From: Bacillota bacterium | GTDB lineage: Bacteria; Bacillota; Clostridia; Lachnospirales; Cellulosilyticaceae | DNA: 6,039 nucleotides | NCBI GenBank assembly: GCA_023412455.1 | Contig: JAEYNQ010000116.1 | Span: 1-6,039, forward strand | Direction: 5' to 3' | In this document: positions 5,946-6,039 of the stretch, piece after piece | Numbering within the stretch: the first letter of the stretch is position 1 | Layout: the number at the start of each line of letters is the position of its first letter | Notes under the pieces: model-generated | What the model was told of the DNA's origin: nothing | The model's database searches: none | Seen by the model: the letters and a program-made list of their open reading frames with translations, nothing else | Made by a program: the position numbers and the translations under genes

Positions 5946-6039
5946 AAAAAGAGATATTTCATTTTTAAAGGAATGACTTAAAGCAAAAAAGTAAAATCTA
6001 AGTATCGGCATACACGTATAGAATAAAGCTTTTCGGCAC

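Noticed and set aside
5973..5981. A gene start at the ATG after AAAGG
   Set aside because: The frame is ATG, one codon, then TAA.

Overview
The window comes from a low-GC, Gram-positive-type bacterium, most likely an anaerobic member of the Clostridia. The evidence is AT-rich DNA, strong GGAGG-type ribosome sites, sigma-A-like promoters, a Gram-positive-style lipoprotein signal, and a protein that resembles the H-cluster domain of [FeFe]-hydrogenase. The genus cannot be fixed from the sequence.

The left edge (1-1097, +) is the C-terminal part of a methyl-accepting chemotaxis protein: the end of a membrane segment, a HAMP domain and the whole signalling coiled coil. Ten bases later, in convergent orientation, is a small N-terminally anchored protein of unknown role (1108-1692, -). 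It has its own promoter (1752-1780, -) and a GTG start. The divergent intergenic region (1693-2081) carries that promoter, a 15-bp perfect inverted repeat with no obvious owner (1852-1891), and a good sigma-A promoter on the + strand (1984-2012) whose -35 box lies inside a palindrome (1979-1993), a possible operator.

That promoter drives a compact five-gene operon (2082-5841, +). In order: a protein of about 208 residues that looks like a shortened, catalytically degenerate [FeFe]-hydrogenase H-cluster domain and keeps the four cubane-type cysteines; an SsuC/TauC-type ABC permease; its ATPase; a lipoprotein substrate-binding protein of the NMT1/SsuA/TauA class; and a 179-residue protein that may be a distant FmdE relative lacking the usual cysteines. 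The first three genes overlap. The lipoprotein gene has a strong ribosome site, and the last gene follows an 80-base A-rich spacer with a short tandem-like repeat. The operon ends at a long two-part hairpin followed by a T-rich tract (5851-5935).

The transporter genes form a complete ABC importer of the nitrate/sulfonate/thiamine-precursor superfamily. Its substrate cannot be read from the sequence. The notable point is that the importer is bracketed by two remnants or relatives of anaerobic metalloenzyme families. I infer that the two flanking proteins sense, bind or process the imported compound or a redox or metal signal linked to it. The last 100 bases hold a possible extended -10 promoter but no gene.
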